DNA of 64,000 bases from positions 12,073,514 to 12,137,513 of the forward strand of contig CM017573.1 in the NCBI GenBank assembly GCA_007844125.1, given 5' to 3'. The notes under the pieces are model-generated. The model was not told where the DNA came from. It saw nothing but the letters and a program-made list of their open reading frames with translations, and did not search any database. Both the position numbers and the translations under genes were made by a program. Positions 27,001-34,330 of the stretch are shown piece after piece (position 1 is the stretch's first letter; the number at the start of each line of letters is the position of its first letter). This stretch comes from Sinonovacula constricta. Taxonomy: Eukaryota; Mollusca; Bivalvia; Cardiida; Solecurtidae.

Positions 27001-30000
27001 AGAAAAAAAAGTGGTCACATGATCCTCTTAGTTTAAAAAAAAGTTGGCTTTGATAAAAATGTTCGGAACACACTAATCAATAGACAACTTCGCAAGATAT
27101 TGTCGAGTTATTCTTTTATTTGGTTGTTTGAGAAAACACAACATTGATCAAACGGTTTGATACCACCTTTAAGGCTCAGTCACCATTCCTTCATCAATAA
27201 AGTTTGTACAATTGTGCGCCTTATCTCCAAAGGAAAGCAGCGCATCACTTAAATAAAATGATTCGTAGAGAATTACTGGCATTATTTAAGATCTTTTTAT
27301 TTGGTTGTCAGATTTTATAACCATTTAAGGTCCCAGTTAATTGTGTTTTATTTCCGATTGCCGAATTCAATTTATTCATCCATCAAGAGGATTGTGAACA
27401 GGAAACTTACTAAATTGGACTCAAAATAATTTCATCGTAAAACTTAAAGATTTTTTTTTCTGAAAGTGACATTGAGAGAAATGATAGACCATGTTAATTT
27501 GGTTAACTATATATGTCTGCCCTATTGAGCTTACTTCTGGGACACGCTAAATATGTCTGCCCTTTTGAGCTTATCTCTGGGGCACGCTAAATATGTCTGC
27601 CCTATTGAGCTTACTTCTGGGACACGCTAAATATGTCTGCCCTATTGAGCTTACTTCTGGGACACGCTAAATATGTCTGCCCTTTTGAGCTTATCTCTGG
27701 GACACGCTTAATATGTCTGCCCTTTTGAGCTTATCTCTGGGGCACGCTAAATATGTCTGCCCTATTGAGCTTACTTCTGGGACAAGCTAAATATGTCTGC
27801 CCTATTGAGCTTAATTCTGGGACACGCTTAATATGTCTGCCATATTGAGCTCATTTCTGGGACACGCTAAATATGTCTGCCCTATTGAGCTTACATCTGG
27901 GACACGCTAAATATGTCTGCCCTATTGAGCTTAATTCTGGGACACGCTAAATATGTCTGCCCTATTGAGCTTACTTCTGACACACGCTAAATATGTCTGC
28001 TCTATTGAGCTTACTTCTGGGACACGCTAAATATGTCTGCCCTATTGAGCTTACTTCTGGGACACGCTAAATATGTCTGCCCTATTGAGCTTACTTCTGG
28101 GACACGCTAAATATGTCTGCCCTATTGAGCTTACTTCTGGGACACGCTAAATATGTCTGCCCTATTGAGCATACTTCTGACACACGCTAAATATGTCTGC
28201 CCTATTGAGCTTACTTCTGACACACGCTAAATATGTCTGCCCTATTGAGCTTACTTCTGACACACGCTAAATATGTCTGCCCTATTGAGCTTACATCTGG
28301 GACACGCTAAATATGTCTGCCCTATTGCGCTTACTTCTGGGACACGCTAAATATGTCTGCCCTATTGACCTTACTTCTGACACACGCTAAATATGTCTGC
28401 CCTATTGAGCTTACATCTGGGACACGCTAAATATGTCTGCCCTATTGCGCTTACTTCTGGGACACGCTAAATATGTCTGCCCTATTGCGCTTACTTCTGA
28501 CACACGCTAAATATGTCTGCCCTATTGAGCTTACTTCTGGGACACGCTAAATATGTCTGCCCTATTGAGCTTACTTCTGGGACACGCTAAATATGTCTGC
28601 CCTATTGAGTTTACTTCTGGGACACGCTAAATATGTCTGCTCTATTGAGCTTACTTCTGGGACACGCTAAATATGTCTGCCCTATTGAGCTTACTTCTGG
28701 GACACGCTAAATATGTCTGCCCTATTGAGCCTAATTCTGGGACACGCTAAATATGTCTGCCCTATTGAGCTTACTTCTGGGACACGCTTTAAAAGGGAAA
28801 TTAAAGTTTAAAATTCATTATCACCTATTTTACTAACTTTTTTTCTTGTCATATTTATTGAATGTAATCCGACATTATTTTATATTATTAAAAAAACACA
28901 CGCTCACACTAACATTTTCGGCAAATTGCCTTTTTTAAAGAGTTTAACACATTTGACTAACATGTGAATACCTTTGTCAGGTACATTATGAAATTGTAAT
29001 ATATGTCTATAGGTACTGTGTAATATGGCAGCGCCCAAGAATGTTACAAATATATAAAGAAAACAATTGTTTGTGTTTAACCCTTGAAAAGGGAAATTTG
29101 CCGAAAATTTCGACGTTTTTACAAAATTTGAATTAATTTTGAGCCTCTGGAACAATTTACAACAATGCATTATTGTATAATTTCGTTACAAGTAAATATA
29201 TATATAAGAAAACAACTTGTTTTCCCTTCCTTTGTTTCCGCTTGATTTTTTTATAGATTGTAGTGAAATCCGATAAGTTGTAAGTGAGTTCATACATTTG
29301 CTACCGGACTATTATCTTTATTTATTACTTTCGTACGCTTTACTATTATGTTAATGGAAGATGCCACTATACAGTTGTTGAGATATAATGTAGAAATGGT
29401 CGAGCGAACAAAAATGGTCTAAAATGAGATCAGCCAGTTTCTGTTGAGAGCTGTGAGCGGACTTTTATATAAGGTTTGAGCGCTTTGCTGCAAACTTTCT
29501 AGTGCTGCATCTCTTGCAATCACACGCATTTTGTGCATAAAATTAAGAATGAGTAAATTGTTTAAACAAAGTGCGGCAGTTTTAAGGTTATCTTAATTAA
29601 CTTACATAGAATTCAACTGAAGCTGTCAAACAAAGATAGCTTTTGCATGAAATTACTTTTCCAGTTGGCATCTTTTCACCATAAATAGCTAAACGTCGCC
29701 GAAGACACCATTATTGTTTCGAAATGTTGTATCTGAACTAAAAAAAATACACAATACAATAAAAAAGAAAAACAACAACAGAAAAAAACAACAACCAAAA
29801 AACAAACAACAACAACAAAAAAAGAGCAAAAATAAAACCAACAATATTTACCGTAAGAAAATATGACAAGGTGCTGGGTATTGCAACATATTTCACAATT
29901 TTATAATACACTTGAGTATAGTATTCACATAGTACCCAAATGTAAACGTTACAATACAACTGTGGCGAGGCATTATATAAATTAGAGAAAACCTAATATC

Positions 30001-30460
30001 ACCAGAAAGCTACAAGACGGCAGTTTTTACGAAAGCCTAATCGTGCAAAGAAACTTATTTTCAATATTTTGTGATAATTTTGGTGATTAATATGACACGA
30101 CTTTGCTTTCGTATTTTTTGTTAAACTAACCTGCATGTATTTGACGAGTCTGCAGAGTACGTCACCACCTTTAAACACGAACGTCACGTCCCAGATCAGC
30201 TGTGGGAGGACGCTACCAAAGGCTACAAACAGATCCGCTACACTTAGATGTGCCATCAGTTGGTGCATGCGCGATAGCGACTTCCTGCGAAGAAACAGCA
30301 TTCCCAACACGGTGCCATTACCAAGGACTGCAAGGGCAAAAATCACGCTCTGCACGACTATTTCTATTCCTGCTAGATGCTCATTACGTGCGTACGTGAT
30401 ATTCGACAGAATGTCACTATCATTGAATGCTGGTACGATTTCCGTCACGCTTTCCGCCAT
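2347..30460 (-). CDS. Vasopressin/oxytocin/conopressin-type GPCR, 3 exons, 3' end missing
   Basis: Predicted plasma-membrane rhodopsin-class peptide receptor of the vasopressin/oxytocin (conopressin) family. Exons 30460-30131, 4950-4868 and 3545-2347 join in phases 0, 2 and 1 with GT-AG borders and give 537 codons. Family marks are N48 in LGNGTV (TM1), D76 in SVADLF (TM2), WDVTF before C103 (TM3), the motif DRY at 127-129, W154 in TM4, DCWATF at 179-184 followed by PW in extracellular loop 2, and CWSPFF at 517-522 followed by QMW in TM6. N-terminal N13-D-S and N20-I-T are possible glycosylation sites. The third intracellular loop, about residues 222-495, is far longer than in vertebrate homologues. 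The TM7 exon is absent from positions 1-2346. Family knowledge says such receptors usually couple to Gq/calcium; the ligand here is inferred, not shown. A GnRH- or CCAP-like receptor is less likely because of the DCWATF..PW signature. Confidence 0.9.
3615..3950 (+). mobile_element. Family-B MITE-like copy in receptor intron 2
   Basis: Shares order and wording with 21298-21647: a GATGTCxTACATC-type block, ATATTTCATATCTGAGCCA, a GTGACCAT block, and CAATCGTGCTTATTTACAGA near the end. Non-coding. Confidence 0.5.
4224..4682. repeat. Five 90-bp tandem units: 81-bp inverted-terminal element plus 9-bp spacer
   Basis: Each unit begins CAATCGGAGGTTCTCGGGTA and ends TTATCCAAGGCGTACCGATTG, imperfect inverted repeats resembling family-A MITE ends. 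Units are joined by AGTCACAGA. The same 9 bases flank the block (GGTCACAGA at 4224-4232, AGTCACAGA at 4674-4682), as target duplications would. Lies in receptor intron 2. Confidence 0.85.
4785..4867 (+). mobile_element. SINE 3'-end fragment abutting the receptor exon 2 donor
   Basis: Aligns with the 3' part of the SINE at 56113-56470: AGGCAG, an AGTGxACAC block, CCxGATAAx, AATAxTGTTGG, ATAAACCCA, and an ACAAAC tail. The tail ends exactly at the exon 2/intron border, in antisense to the receptor. Confidence 0.55.
4868..4950 (-). CDS. Receptor exon 2: TM3 and DRY motif
   Basis: An 83-nt exon starting after TTTTTCAG (acceptor ends 4951) and ending AG|GTTTGT (donor at 4867). It encodes residues 111-137, IVAIYASSYVLVV.. 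to ..CYPFY, plus two bases of S138. In phase 0, out phase 2. The DRY motif (127-129) lies in it. The donor abuts a SINE-like tail, so the first intron bases appear to be transposon-derived (see findings). Confidence 0.9.
5161..6050. repeat. TCTCTG/TCTG-rich microsatellite
   Basis: About 890 bp of imperfect CT/CTG-type repeats ending in pure TCTG (5908-5970) and pure TC (5990-6046). All long frames (Ser/Leu/Cys-rich on plus, Arg/Glu/Asp-rich on minus) are low-complexity artefacts. Confidence 0.95.
6051..8390. other. AT-rich receptor intron sequence, no gene seen
   Basis: Contains a TAAA/TGAA microsatellite at 7207-7350 and a diffuse repeat segment at 7500-7620 (GCGAGCGGATGTCCTCGG, CTAGCTAGAGAAT) that recurs at 10390-10480. 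No frame worth calling. Confidence 0.6.
8396..8533 (+). pseudogene. Exon remnant of a Mutator-like transposase gene
   Basis: Bounded by CTTTTACAG (ends 8395) and TCA|GTAAGT (8534), 138 nt. The frame reads MIDSKGGTEKVNHMLAALNI then QTISNANMKK. This resembles the conserved segment of Mutator-like transposase-domain proteins common in invertebrates, which have MIDAG..VNxLLSxLNIPxIS.. and a following charged KMERR-type stretch. Here that stretch resumes in another frame after the A-run at 8480-8487, so the copy is frameshifted. Family assignment is from memory of the motif. Confidence 0.5.
8806..8880 (+). pseudogene. Possible exonuclease-domain remnant downstream of the transposase exon
   Basis: A frame starting at ATAACACAG reads ITQMAAREVD, IGSEFSTYVLPKEP. 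It resembles the segment after the first catalytic motif of DEDD-type exonuclease domains (xIxQxAA..G..FxxYVLPxxP). In invertebrates such domains often occur with the Mutator-like domain above. The DxE motif is not intact in this frame. Weak but consistent with its neighbour. Confidence 0.3.
8900..10930. other. AT-rich sequence, no gene seen
   Basis: Contains GCCGCCATG followed by two CACGTG boxes at 9868-9912 (TTCACGTGATA, GTCACGTGATCC), a tRNA-like B-box AGATCGAATCCC near 10232 (possible old SINE) and the repeat segment 10390-10480. No supported frame. Confidence 0.5.
10941..11328. mobile_element. Family-A MITE, copy 2
   Basis: The 5' end CAATCGGAACACCTCGG and 3' end CCGAGGAGTTCCGATTG are inverted repeats with one mismatch over 17 bases. 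The interior aligns with 1219-1597. No clear target duplication. Same orientation as copy 1. Confidence 0.8.
11340..12240. other. Upstream region of the peptide gene, no gene seen
   Basis: AT-rich with a short (G)n tract at 11918-11930. No frame supported. May contain peptide-gene control elements, none identified. Confidence 0.5.
12241..12311 (+). promoter_or_regulatory. Possible core promoter of the peptide gene
   Basis: A TATA-like CATAAAG lies about 70 bases before the ATG, in CTCATAAAGTTGCG. The spacing would allow a short 5'UTR. This is position-based inference only. Confidence 0.2.
12312..12357 (+). CDS. Peptide exon 1: signal peptide
   Basis: ATG at 12312 in the context GACAATGAAG; 15 codons of hydrophobic signal sequence and one base, then the donor G|GTAAGC at 12358. 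No other ATG in frame lies close upstream. Confidence 0.8.
12312..15713 (+). CDS. Secreted eight-cysteine peptide gene, 75 aa, 3 exons, nested in receptor intron 1
   Basis: Exons 12312-12357, 13391-13499 and 15641-15713 (phases 1 and 2, all GT-AG) encode 75 residues. Residues 1-15, MKGIILVAVLACFLV, with small residues to about 20, form a signal peptide. The mature part has eight Cys at 24, 33, 38, 43, 51, 56, 59 and 73, with NCFVDPC at 32-38 and SNYCGGCNAEWYD at 53-65; it ends FCHH. An even Cys number and a signal peptide indicate a disulfide-rich extracellular product. The NYCGGC arrangement recalls a short Cys-rich module in many invertebrate secreted and matrix proteins, but I do not recognise a named family. 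Defence, shell-matrix and protease-inhibitor roles are all open. It lies antisense inside the receptor intron. The stop codon is the first of about 120 copies in the following array. Confidence 0.82.
12365..12490 (+). mobile_element. tRNA-derived SINE fragment in peptide intron 1
   Basis: Contains the B-box-like GTGGGTTCGAGTGCGGGTAG and an upstream GAGGATAGAGTCGCCGACTTG, like the heads of SINEs at 31.4 and 32.7 kb. The A box is degenerate. Confidence 0.4.
12957..13090 (+). mobile_element. Truncated family-B MITE in peptide intron 1
   Basis: Starts TTTAAAGGTTCGACAGTTTG and shares GAxCTCGCAAAATGxTGTT with 21298-21647. The second half is missing. Confidence 0.45.
13391..13499 (+). CDS. Peptide exon 2: Cys 1-5 of the mature peptide
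   Basis: The acceptor TTTTAACAG ends at 13390; the exon ends CCA|GTAAGT (donor at 13500). It encodes residues 16-51, including the end of the signal region and C24, C33, C38, C43 and C51, leaving two bases (CA) for the next exon. Confidence 0.85.
14400..14560 (-). mobile_element. SINE fragment, reverse orientation, in peptide intron 2
   Basis: Reading the plus strand, CCCAGACAAATGTCCGAGAG, a GGCAGTATGCCCCTCC block and CACTTGAACCCAAGCGG match the reverse SINE at 32640-32815, which contains CCCAGACAAATGTCTGGGTA and GACTCGAACCCACTCGG. Confidence 0.55.
15641..15713 (+). CDS. Peptide exon 3: SNYCGGC motif and stop
   Basis: The acceptor ATTTACAG ends at 15640; CA+G gives Q52, then SNYCGGCNAEWYDAAGNLVF, C73, HH and TAG (15711-15713). 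The codons for LVFCHH and the stop are the first unit of the downstream array. The sequence after TAG, GTATGTACATGTATACC, recurs before the polyadenylation signals at 20.28 kb. Confidence 0.85.
15693..20282 (+). repeat. Satellite array built from the peptide gene's stop codon/3'UTR junction
   Basis: About 4.6 kb of tandem units in three length classes: 48 bp (CTTGTGTTCTGTCACCATTA, GGTATGTACATGTATACCAA, TGTATCAA), 35 bp (lacking the last 13 bases) and 31 bp (also lacking CTTG). I estimate about 120 copies. The 48-mers dominate the start, 35-mers the middle, and 31/35-mer mixtures the end. Unit 1 is the coding end of exon 3 with its TAG, so the array occupies the 3'UTR. Minor variants (ATCCTG, ACTAATG, GTATCAGC) mark higher-order duplications. 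Open frames in it are by-products of repetition. Confidence 0.95.
20309..20361 (+). terminator. Polyadenylation signals of the peptide gene
   Basis: AATAAA occurs at 20309-20314, 20341-20346 and 20356-20361, directly after the last array unit, on the strand of the peptide gene. If used, the mRNA carries the whole array in its 3'UTR unless it is spliced out. Confidence 0.5.
20400..21290. other. AT-rich spacer downstream of the peptide gene, no gene seen
   Basis: Strongly AT-rich with homopolymer runs around 20640-20700. No frame or repeat unit stands out. Confidence 0.5.
21298..21647 (+). mobile_element. Family-B MITE, most complete copy
   Basis: Begins AGATGGTATCCGACAGGTTG and ends AACTGTCAGATACCCCCTTT, which are imperfect inverted repeats. 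About 350 bp, non-coding. Related copies lie at 3615, 12957, 26450, 26880, 33330, 57056 and 57640. Confidence 0.6.
21662..22222 (-). other. Unrecognised open frame of 186 codons
   Basis: A long uninterrupted minus frame in AT-rich sequence, sense to the receptor but inside its intron 1. It contains a Lys/Phe run, hydrophobic patches and no motif I know. No polyadenylation or splice context supports it. Probably chance, or relic of a mobile element. Confidence 0.15.
22380..22915. repeat. Degenerate 12-bp minisatellite ATGATCGGTATA
   Basis: About 45 diverged copies of ATGATCGGTATA-like units, rich in GATC. Frames of Ile/Pro or Tyr/Ser-rich repeats are by-products. Flanked on the right by a C-run at 22932-22942. 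Confidence 0.9.
23360..23560. repeat. Dispersed repeat C, copy 1
   Basis: Shares CAGATTTCGGCCTGxATTAG, TTCTGCCTTCAAAGATGGCT and CAGTGCCTTTGACATCA with 55730-55925, in the same orientation. Non-coding; both copies have short minus frames starting MKAE. Confidence 0.7.
23771..23834 (+). CDS. Candidate terminal exon with hydrophobic C-terminus
   Basis: A strong pyrimidine tract and TTTATTTCAG precede 23771. In the frame with one leading base the exon reads SDMVFTSVCLVILMILWITT and stops at TGA 23832-23834; AATAAA follows at 23843-23848. The hydrophobic tail after polar residues looks like a GPI-anchor signal or a short membrane segment. It needs an incoming phase of 2, the same phase as the end of exon 2 of the peptide gene (13499). 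It may be an alternative last exon of that gene or belong to an unrecognised gene. Expression is not shown. Confidence 0.35.
23850..24740. other. AT-rich spacer, one unsupported frame
   Basis: Includes a CA/AAC-rich stretch at 24020-24130 and a 126-codon plus frame at 24393-24773 with no recognised motif; its end runs into dispersed repeat D. Confidence 0.4.
24750..25395 (+). repeat. Dispersed repeat D, copy 1 (~640 bp)
   Basis: Collinear with 54440-55080: ATCxCATCxCGGACATTAGAT, TTTCATGxCGCACTTGAAGT, GTxGTGACGTA, CTTCGxGTCATTT, GGATGTGCAATTGTATT and TTGCxAGTTTTTGTTAAG-type blocks. No coding frame is conserved between copies. Confidence 0.75.
25790..25970 (+). repeat. Dispersed repeat E, uninterrupted copy
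   Basis: Shares TATGTGGACATTATTTTTCA, ATGACGTCACT, AAAACGTCAxCGCTTGGACA and AAAACCGGxTTAAGCA with 33120-33310, where a SINE interrupts it. It therefore serves as the empty site for that insertion. Confidence 0.75.
26450..26800 (-). mobile_element. Family-B MITE, reverse copy
   Basis: Reverse complement of the 21.3-kb copy: TAAATAAGCACGATACTGAT at the left, GTGGCTCAGATAGGAATACC in the middle, AAACTGTCGGATACCGCTTT at the right. Confidence 0.6.
26880..27175 (-). mobile_element. Family-B MITE, second reverse copy, internally shortened
   Basis: Shows CTATAAATAAGATTGGGCTT, a GTGGTCACATGATCC block, ACTTCGCAAGATATTGTC and TGATACCACCTTTAAGG in the same order as the other reverse copies. Confidence 0.5.
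27515..28790. repeat. 40-bp tandem array, ~32 copies
   Basis: Unit GACACGCTAAATATGTCTGC + CCTATTGAGCTTACTTCTGG with few substitutions (for example CTGACACACG in place of CTGGGACACG). Period not a multiple of 3, and no long frame. In receptor intron 1. Confidence 0.97.
28910..29115. mobile_element. Short element with inverted ends
   Basis: ACATTTTCGGCAAATTGCC at the left and GGGAAATTTGCCGAAAATTT at the right are inverted repeats about 200 bp apart, as in a small MITE. No target duplication identified. Confidence 0.4.
29170..29998. other. Receptor intron 1, 5' end; no gene seen
   Basis: AT-rich, with an AAC-rich stretch at 29760-29845 and a short segment at 29855-29895 (GACAAGGTGCTGGGTATTGC) related to ones near 15080 and, reversed, 26100. 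Confidence 0.5.
30131..30460 (-). CDS. Receptor exon 1: start codon, N-terminus, TM1, TM2, start of TM3
   Basis: The ATG at 30460-30458 opens 110 codons ending ...KYMQ at a CAG|GTTAGT donor (intron from 30130). The frame holds TM1 (about 31-57), the loop FLRRKSLSRMHQ, TM2 with D76, and C103, the expected disulfide partner of C180. Later methionines fall inside membrane segments, so this start is the best one. Codons past 30131 in the open frame are intron. Extra 5' non-coding exons cannot be excluded. Confidence 0.9.
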
Positions 30461-31380
30461 TTCCGGTTTACTTCCGAGAATGTGTCCGTATATTGTTCCG
30501 TTGTCCGAGAAGAAAACTATACAGTATGTTCCATTAATAAATGTTCTTTAACGATTCCTGACATTTTGATTCCCGTCCGGAAAATCTTCTTTGTTTTTTC
30601 CCGATGATATTGATATTAACAGTGGTGATGTATTTGGATACACTTTGTTTCGGAAAAAAAAACACTGTAATACAACGGCGTGTTTAAACTGCTTTTGTCT
30701 GAAAAATATTGTCCTGGTGCTTAAATATTTTAATGTCACGTACTTTGTTAATGTCAACAACACAATGATTCGACGATTTGTTTACTAGAAGTAAAGTAAG
30801 TGAACGTTTGAACTTTCGAACACTTGGTGTATTTTTAACATTCAAACGTTCGCTAAACAAAATAGGATTCTTCTTCACATAATACTTTAGCAATATGGTT
30901 TGATTAAACTTAAATCATGTAACAAGAAACGACCAAGGCTGTTTCTTGCTTAAACGGTCAAAGTTCTCACCATAACTGTTTAATATTCACAGCTGTTACC
31001 AGTTAAGATGCGTTAAATTGTGGTGGTCGGGTAATAAGCACTGTCATGGCCTAAAACCGTTTGCACCTAATCTTTACAATTTTATATAGTTTTACGTCAA
31101 CCATATAAGCTCAACTTTACTTTGTAGGATCTATAAACTGGTCCGAACTTTCTTCGGATGCTTCAGTGAGTAAATTTTGCCATCTCTTTGTGCTTTTTCA
31201 CCGATTCAAAAGCAGCGAAACTGCGGGTGATAACGTTACCTTGTCAGTGTTAAAAATACACATTTTATTACTGCGTTCAAGAATTTTTGCAAGAAGCTTT
31301 TTTTTAGATTTAACAAATGTTTGCTTAAGACAGACTTTCTTAAATATACAGTTTTTTTTTAAAATTATGTTTTATTTGTG
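30461..31380. other. Region upstream of receptor exon 1
   Basis: Would hold the 5'UTR and promoter of the receptor if exon 1 is the first exon. No TATA box or CpG-rich block is evident. A perfect inverted repeat, GAACGTTTGAA at 30802-30812 and TTCAAACGTTC from 30841, could form a stem with a ~28-base loop. Confidence 0.35.
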
Positions 31381-31389
31381 GGGACTTGC

Positions 31390-31600
31390 AACTCCTTTTA
31401 GCCTTTCAGCGCGTGGGTTCGAGTCCCGTTCTGGGCAAATAACTTAATGTGCGGAGGTCTTCCGGCTGACCTGCGGTGCGCCGGTGGTTTTACCCAGACA
31501 GTGGTTTTACCCAGACTTTTGTTTTGGGGGCTTTCTGTACTAAAATGGTTGGACGTCGCTATAACGATCATAACTGGTCGCAGCGATATATTAAAATGAC
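31390..31600 (+). mobile_element. tRNA-derived SINE
   Basis: B box GTGGGTTCGAGTCCCGTTC, then TGCGGAGGTCTTCCGGCTGA, TTTTACCCAGAC (duplicated), and ACGTCGCTATAACGATCATA near the 3' end. The reverse copy at 32630-32815 has the same order of blocks. Confidence 0.65.
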
Positions 31601-32625
31601 ACACATACACACAGCAACAACAACAAAACGAAAACAACAAAAATAACAACAACAACAACAACAAAACAAACAAACAAAACAAACAAACAAACAAAGAAAA
31701 ACAAAACAATCTTTTTGAAGTCGCTGATCCCTATGTCTCAAATATTAATTTTGTAGTTCCGTTTATGATGACTGTATCTATTTAAAAAAGTACACAACAT
31801 AAACCCTTTAGAGGAAGACGAATAAGATTATTTTATTCATACATTTACACGATCCGAACACAATTATGTAAAAGAGAACTATCCTTAAAAAAAAACTTAT
31901 TCAGATGAAGGCGAAAAAAATGAAAACTTTTTCATAATGATCGAGATATTATCAAGACACCATGCCTTAAAACTATTATAAAGGAATACAAAGGAATGTG
32001 TGGCAAGAAATTCAAAACAATCTGGTTTTTATTTCGCCGTTGAGAAAAAAAGCGCCTTATTGATTAACCTTTGATTGCGATATGGCAGGGGGCATCAATT
32101 GATCGTTAAGACTCGATTTGTCTATATTTGTTTCGCTTTGAATCGTCACGTTGTTGTGTGTATATTTTTTTCTATTTCCCGCGCGTATGGAAAAATTGTG
32201 GAAAATTTTATTCTTTACCAAGACTTTTTAACAGGAAGAAACAAACTGATTCAGCAAGTTTCATTGAGCATTCCTAAAGGAACAAAATAGAAACGTAAAA
32301 ACGCGCCTCCAACCCCACCCCCAAAGAAACAAAAACAAACAACAAAAAACAAACAAACAACAACAACAAAATAACAACAACAAACACAAAAGCAACAAAC
32401 AACAAAAAAGAACAATAACAACTGAAACAACAACAAACAAAACACACGTCGGTATGAAAACTGTGCTTTTAAGATGCAAACAAATATGTTTCAAAGTAGA
32501 GCGAATGCACTGAAACACCGACCAATAAAGAGAATACACACGAGGTGTTAACCCCACTTTTTACACCGGTATTATTTCTGTTTTGTTTTTGCTTTTGAAA
32601 TAATGCAAATAACTATGATCATTAT
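31601..32625. other. Spacer with AAC/AAAC microsatellites, no gene seen
   Basis: AAC and AAAC runs at 31612-31705 and 32330-32445 create Leu/Cys/Val-rich minus frames that are not genes. The rest is AT-rich. Confidence 0.6.
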
Positions 32626-32629
32626 AGCA

Positions 32630-32815
32630 ACGTCCCGCTATTTTGGTGGAGAAAGACCCCAGACAAATGTCTGGGTAGAACCACTGAGGAACCGCCGGTC
32701 AGCTGGAAGACCTTCCCACATTAAATCCTTAGCCCCGAATGGGACTCGAACCCACTCGGTGAGAGGCTAAGCGCTCAAATAAATTACAAATCGGCCACTC
32801 TACCACTTCTCTCTT
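32630..32815 (-). mobile_element. tRNA-derived SINE, reverse orientation
   Basis: On the minus strand: AAGTGGTAGAGTGGCCGA (A box), GTGGGTTCGAGTCCCATTC (B box), GGTCTTCCAGCTGACCGGCG, TACCCAGACATTTGTCTGGG, then GGGACGTTGCTATAATGATC. Confidence 0.7.
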
Positions 32816-32834
32816 TTCTAAATGCTATGTGGAC

Positions 32835-33119
32835 ACCGGCCGCAATAGCTCACGTGGTAGAGCGTCGGCTTGCGGATCGGGAGTTCGTGGGTTTGAACCC
32901 CGGCCGGGTCAAACCAAAGACTTTAAAGTTTGAAGTAGTGGCTTCCCTCCTAACCCTCGGGGCTAAGGGGGCAGCATTTCGCCTGACTCGTCAGTGTCAG
33001 TATAATGGACCGGCAGTGTTCAGTCCCTGGGCACCTCATAAGTGCCCCTGTGCTATAATGATAGAAATGTCGCTGCGCAGTATCGGCAAAAATGCCGGCT
33101 AATCCCATCCCATCCCATC
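32835..33119 (+). mobile_element. tRNA-derived SINE with pentamer tail and target duplication
   Basis: Head with A box TAGCTCACGTGGTAGAGCG and B box GGGTTTGAACCCCGG, a unique body, and the tail ATCCC repeated (TCCCATCCCATCCCATCC). Flanked by CTATGTGGAC (32825-32834) and CTATACTGAC (33120-33129), a 10-bp duplication with two changes. Repeat E at 25.8 kb shows the unoccupied site. Different tail and body from the SINEs at 31.4 and 56.1 kb. Confidence 0.8.
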
Positions 33120-33129
33120 CTATACTGAC

Positions 33130-33400
33130 ATTATATTTCAATGACGTCACTACTTCGGTCATAACATAAAAAATAAAACGTCAGCGCTTGGACAATTTTT
33201 TTTTATTCAAATAGGTTTTCTTTTCAATGCTTGCATTTGAGAATCTCTTCAGGGAGTGCAAGGTTAGAACTCTATAAAACCGGATTAAGCAGCCCAGTGG
33301 TCCATAAGGTTGAGATAACAATGGTTTACTTAGAGGTATACAGAACATAGTTTTGGTCCAAACTGTAGGATACCACTTTTTAGGCGTTTTATATATATAT
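33130..33400. repeat. Dispersed repeat E (interrupted copy) followed by a family-B end
   Basis: 33130-33310 matches 25800-25970. 33330-33390 has TTGGTCCAAACTGTAGGATA and CCACTTTTTAGG, the right end of a family-B element. Confidence 0.6.
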
Positions 33401-33714
33401 TCGCATACTTTATTCTGTTTATTAGCAACTTGTGTTTAGCTAAAAGAAACACACATACAGGAAATAAGGAAGAGATTCAAGAGCGAACAGTGTAGGTTCA
33501 GAACATATTTTGACAGGACCTTTTTTATCAATGGCCACTCTCTAATGAGGTTCCCAATTGATGTTTATTTTAAGCTGGAAGTTAGTTCAAAGATCTAAGC
33601 GCATTACCCACAAAATGATTGTCAGAGAAAGTCAAACTTATATAACACTTGTTCGTTCAGATTGCAAGTATACCTTTGCACTAAGCAATTTGAATCAAAT
33701 TTAGGAATAGACGT

Positions 33715-34330
33715 CGTTGTATCTCTTGTAATTCTGATAGGTTTTTGCGACTGGTGTAATTCTGATAGGTTTTTGCGATTGGTGTAATTCTGATAGGCTT
33801 TTGCGATTGGATTTTGCGATTGGTGTAATTCTGAACGTTTTTTTCCATTGGTGTAATTCTATGAGTTTTTTTAGATTAATGTAATTCTGATAGGTCTTGA
33901 GATTGGTGTAATCCTGAAAGTTTTTTTTTGTGCAATTGGTGTAATTCTGAATGTTTTTTTGCGATTTGTGTAATTCTGATAGGTTTTTGCGATTAGTGTT
34001 ATTCTGATAGTTTTTTGCGATTGGTGTAATTCAGATTGTTTTGCGATTGGATTTTGCGATTGGTGTAATTCTGAACGTTTTTTTCCATTGGTGTAATTCT
34101 ATGAGTTTTTTGAGATTAATGTAATTCTGATAGGTCTTGAAATTGGTGTAATCCTGAAAGTTTTTTTTTTTTTGCAATTGGTGTAATTCTGAATGTTTTT
34201 TTTTGTGATTTGTGTAATTTTGATAGTTTTTTTGCGATTGGTGTAATTCAGATTGTTTTGCGATTGGTGTAATTCAGATTGTTTTGCGATTGGTGTAATT
34301 CTGAAAGTTTTAGCGATTGATGTGCTTTCT
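33715..34330. repeat. Degenerate ~28-bp array GTGTAATTCTGATAGGTTTTTGCGATTG
   Basis: About 20 units with variable T-tract lengths. A larger duplication of about 240 bp is visible: 33806-33940 recurs at 34046-34180, with TTCTGAACGTTTTTTTCCAT in both. Confidence 0.9.

Noticed and set aside
32835..32910. Functional tRNA gene
   Set aside because: A and B boxes are present, but the anticodon arm and acceptor pairing are poor and the body plus tail show it is a SINE head. The same holds for 56113.
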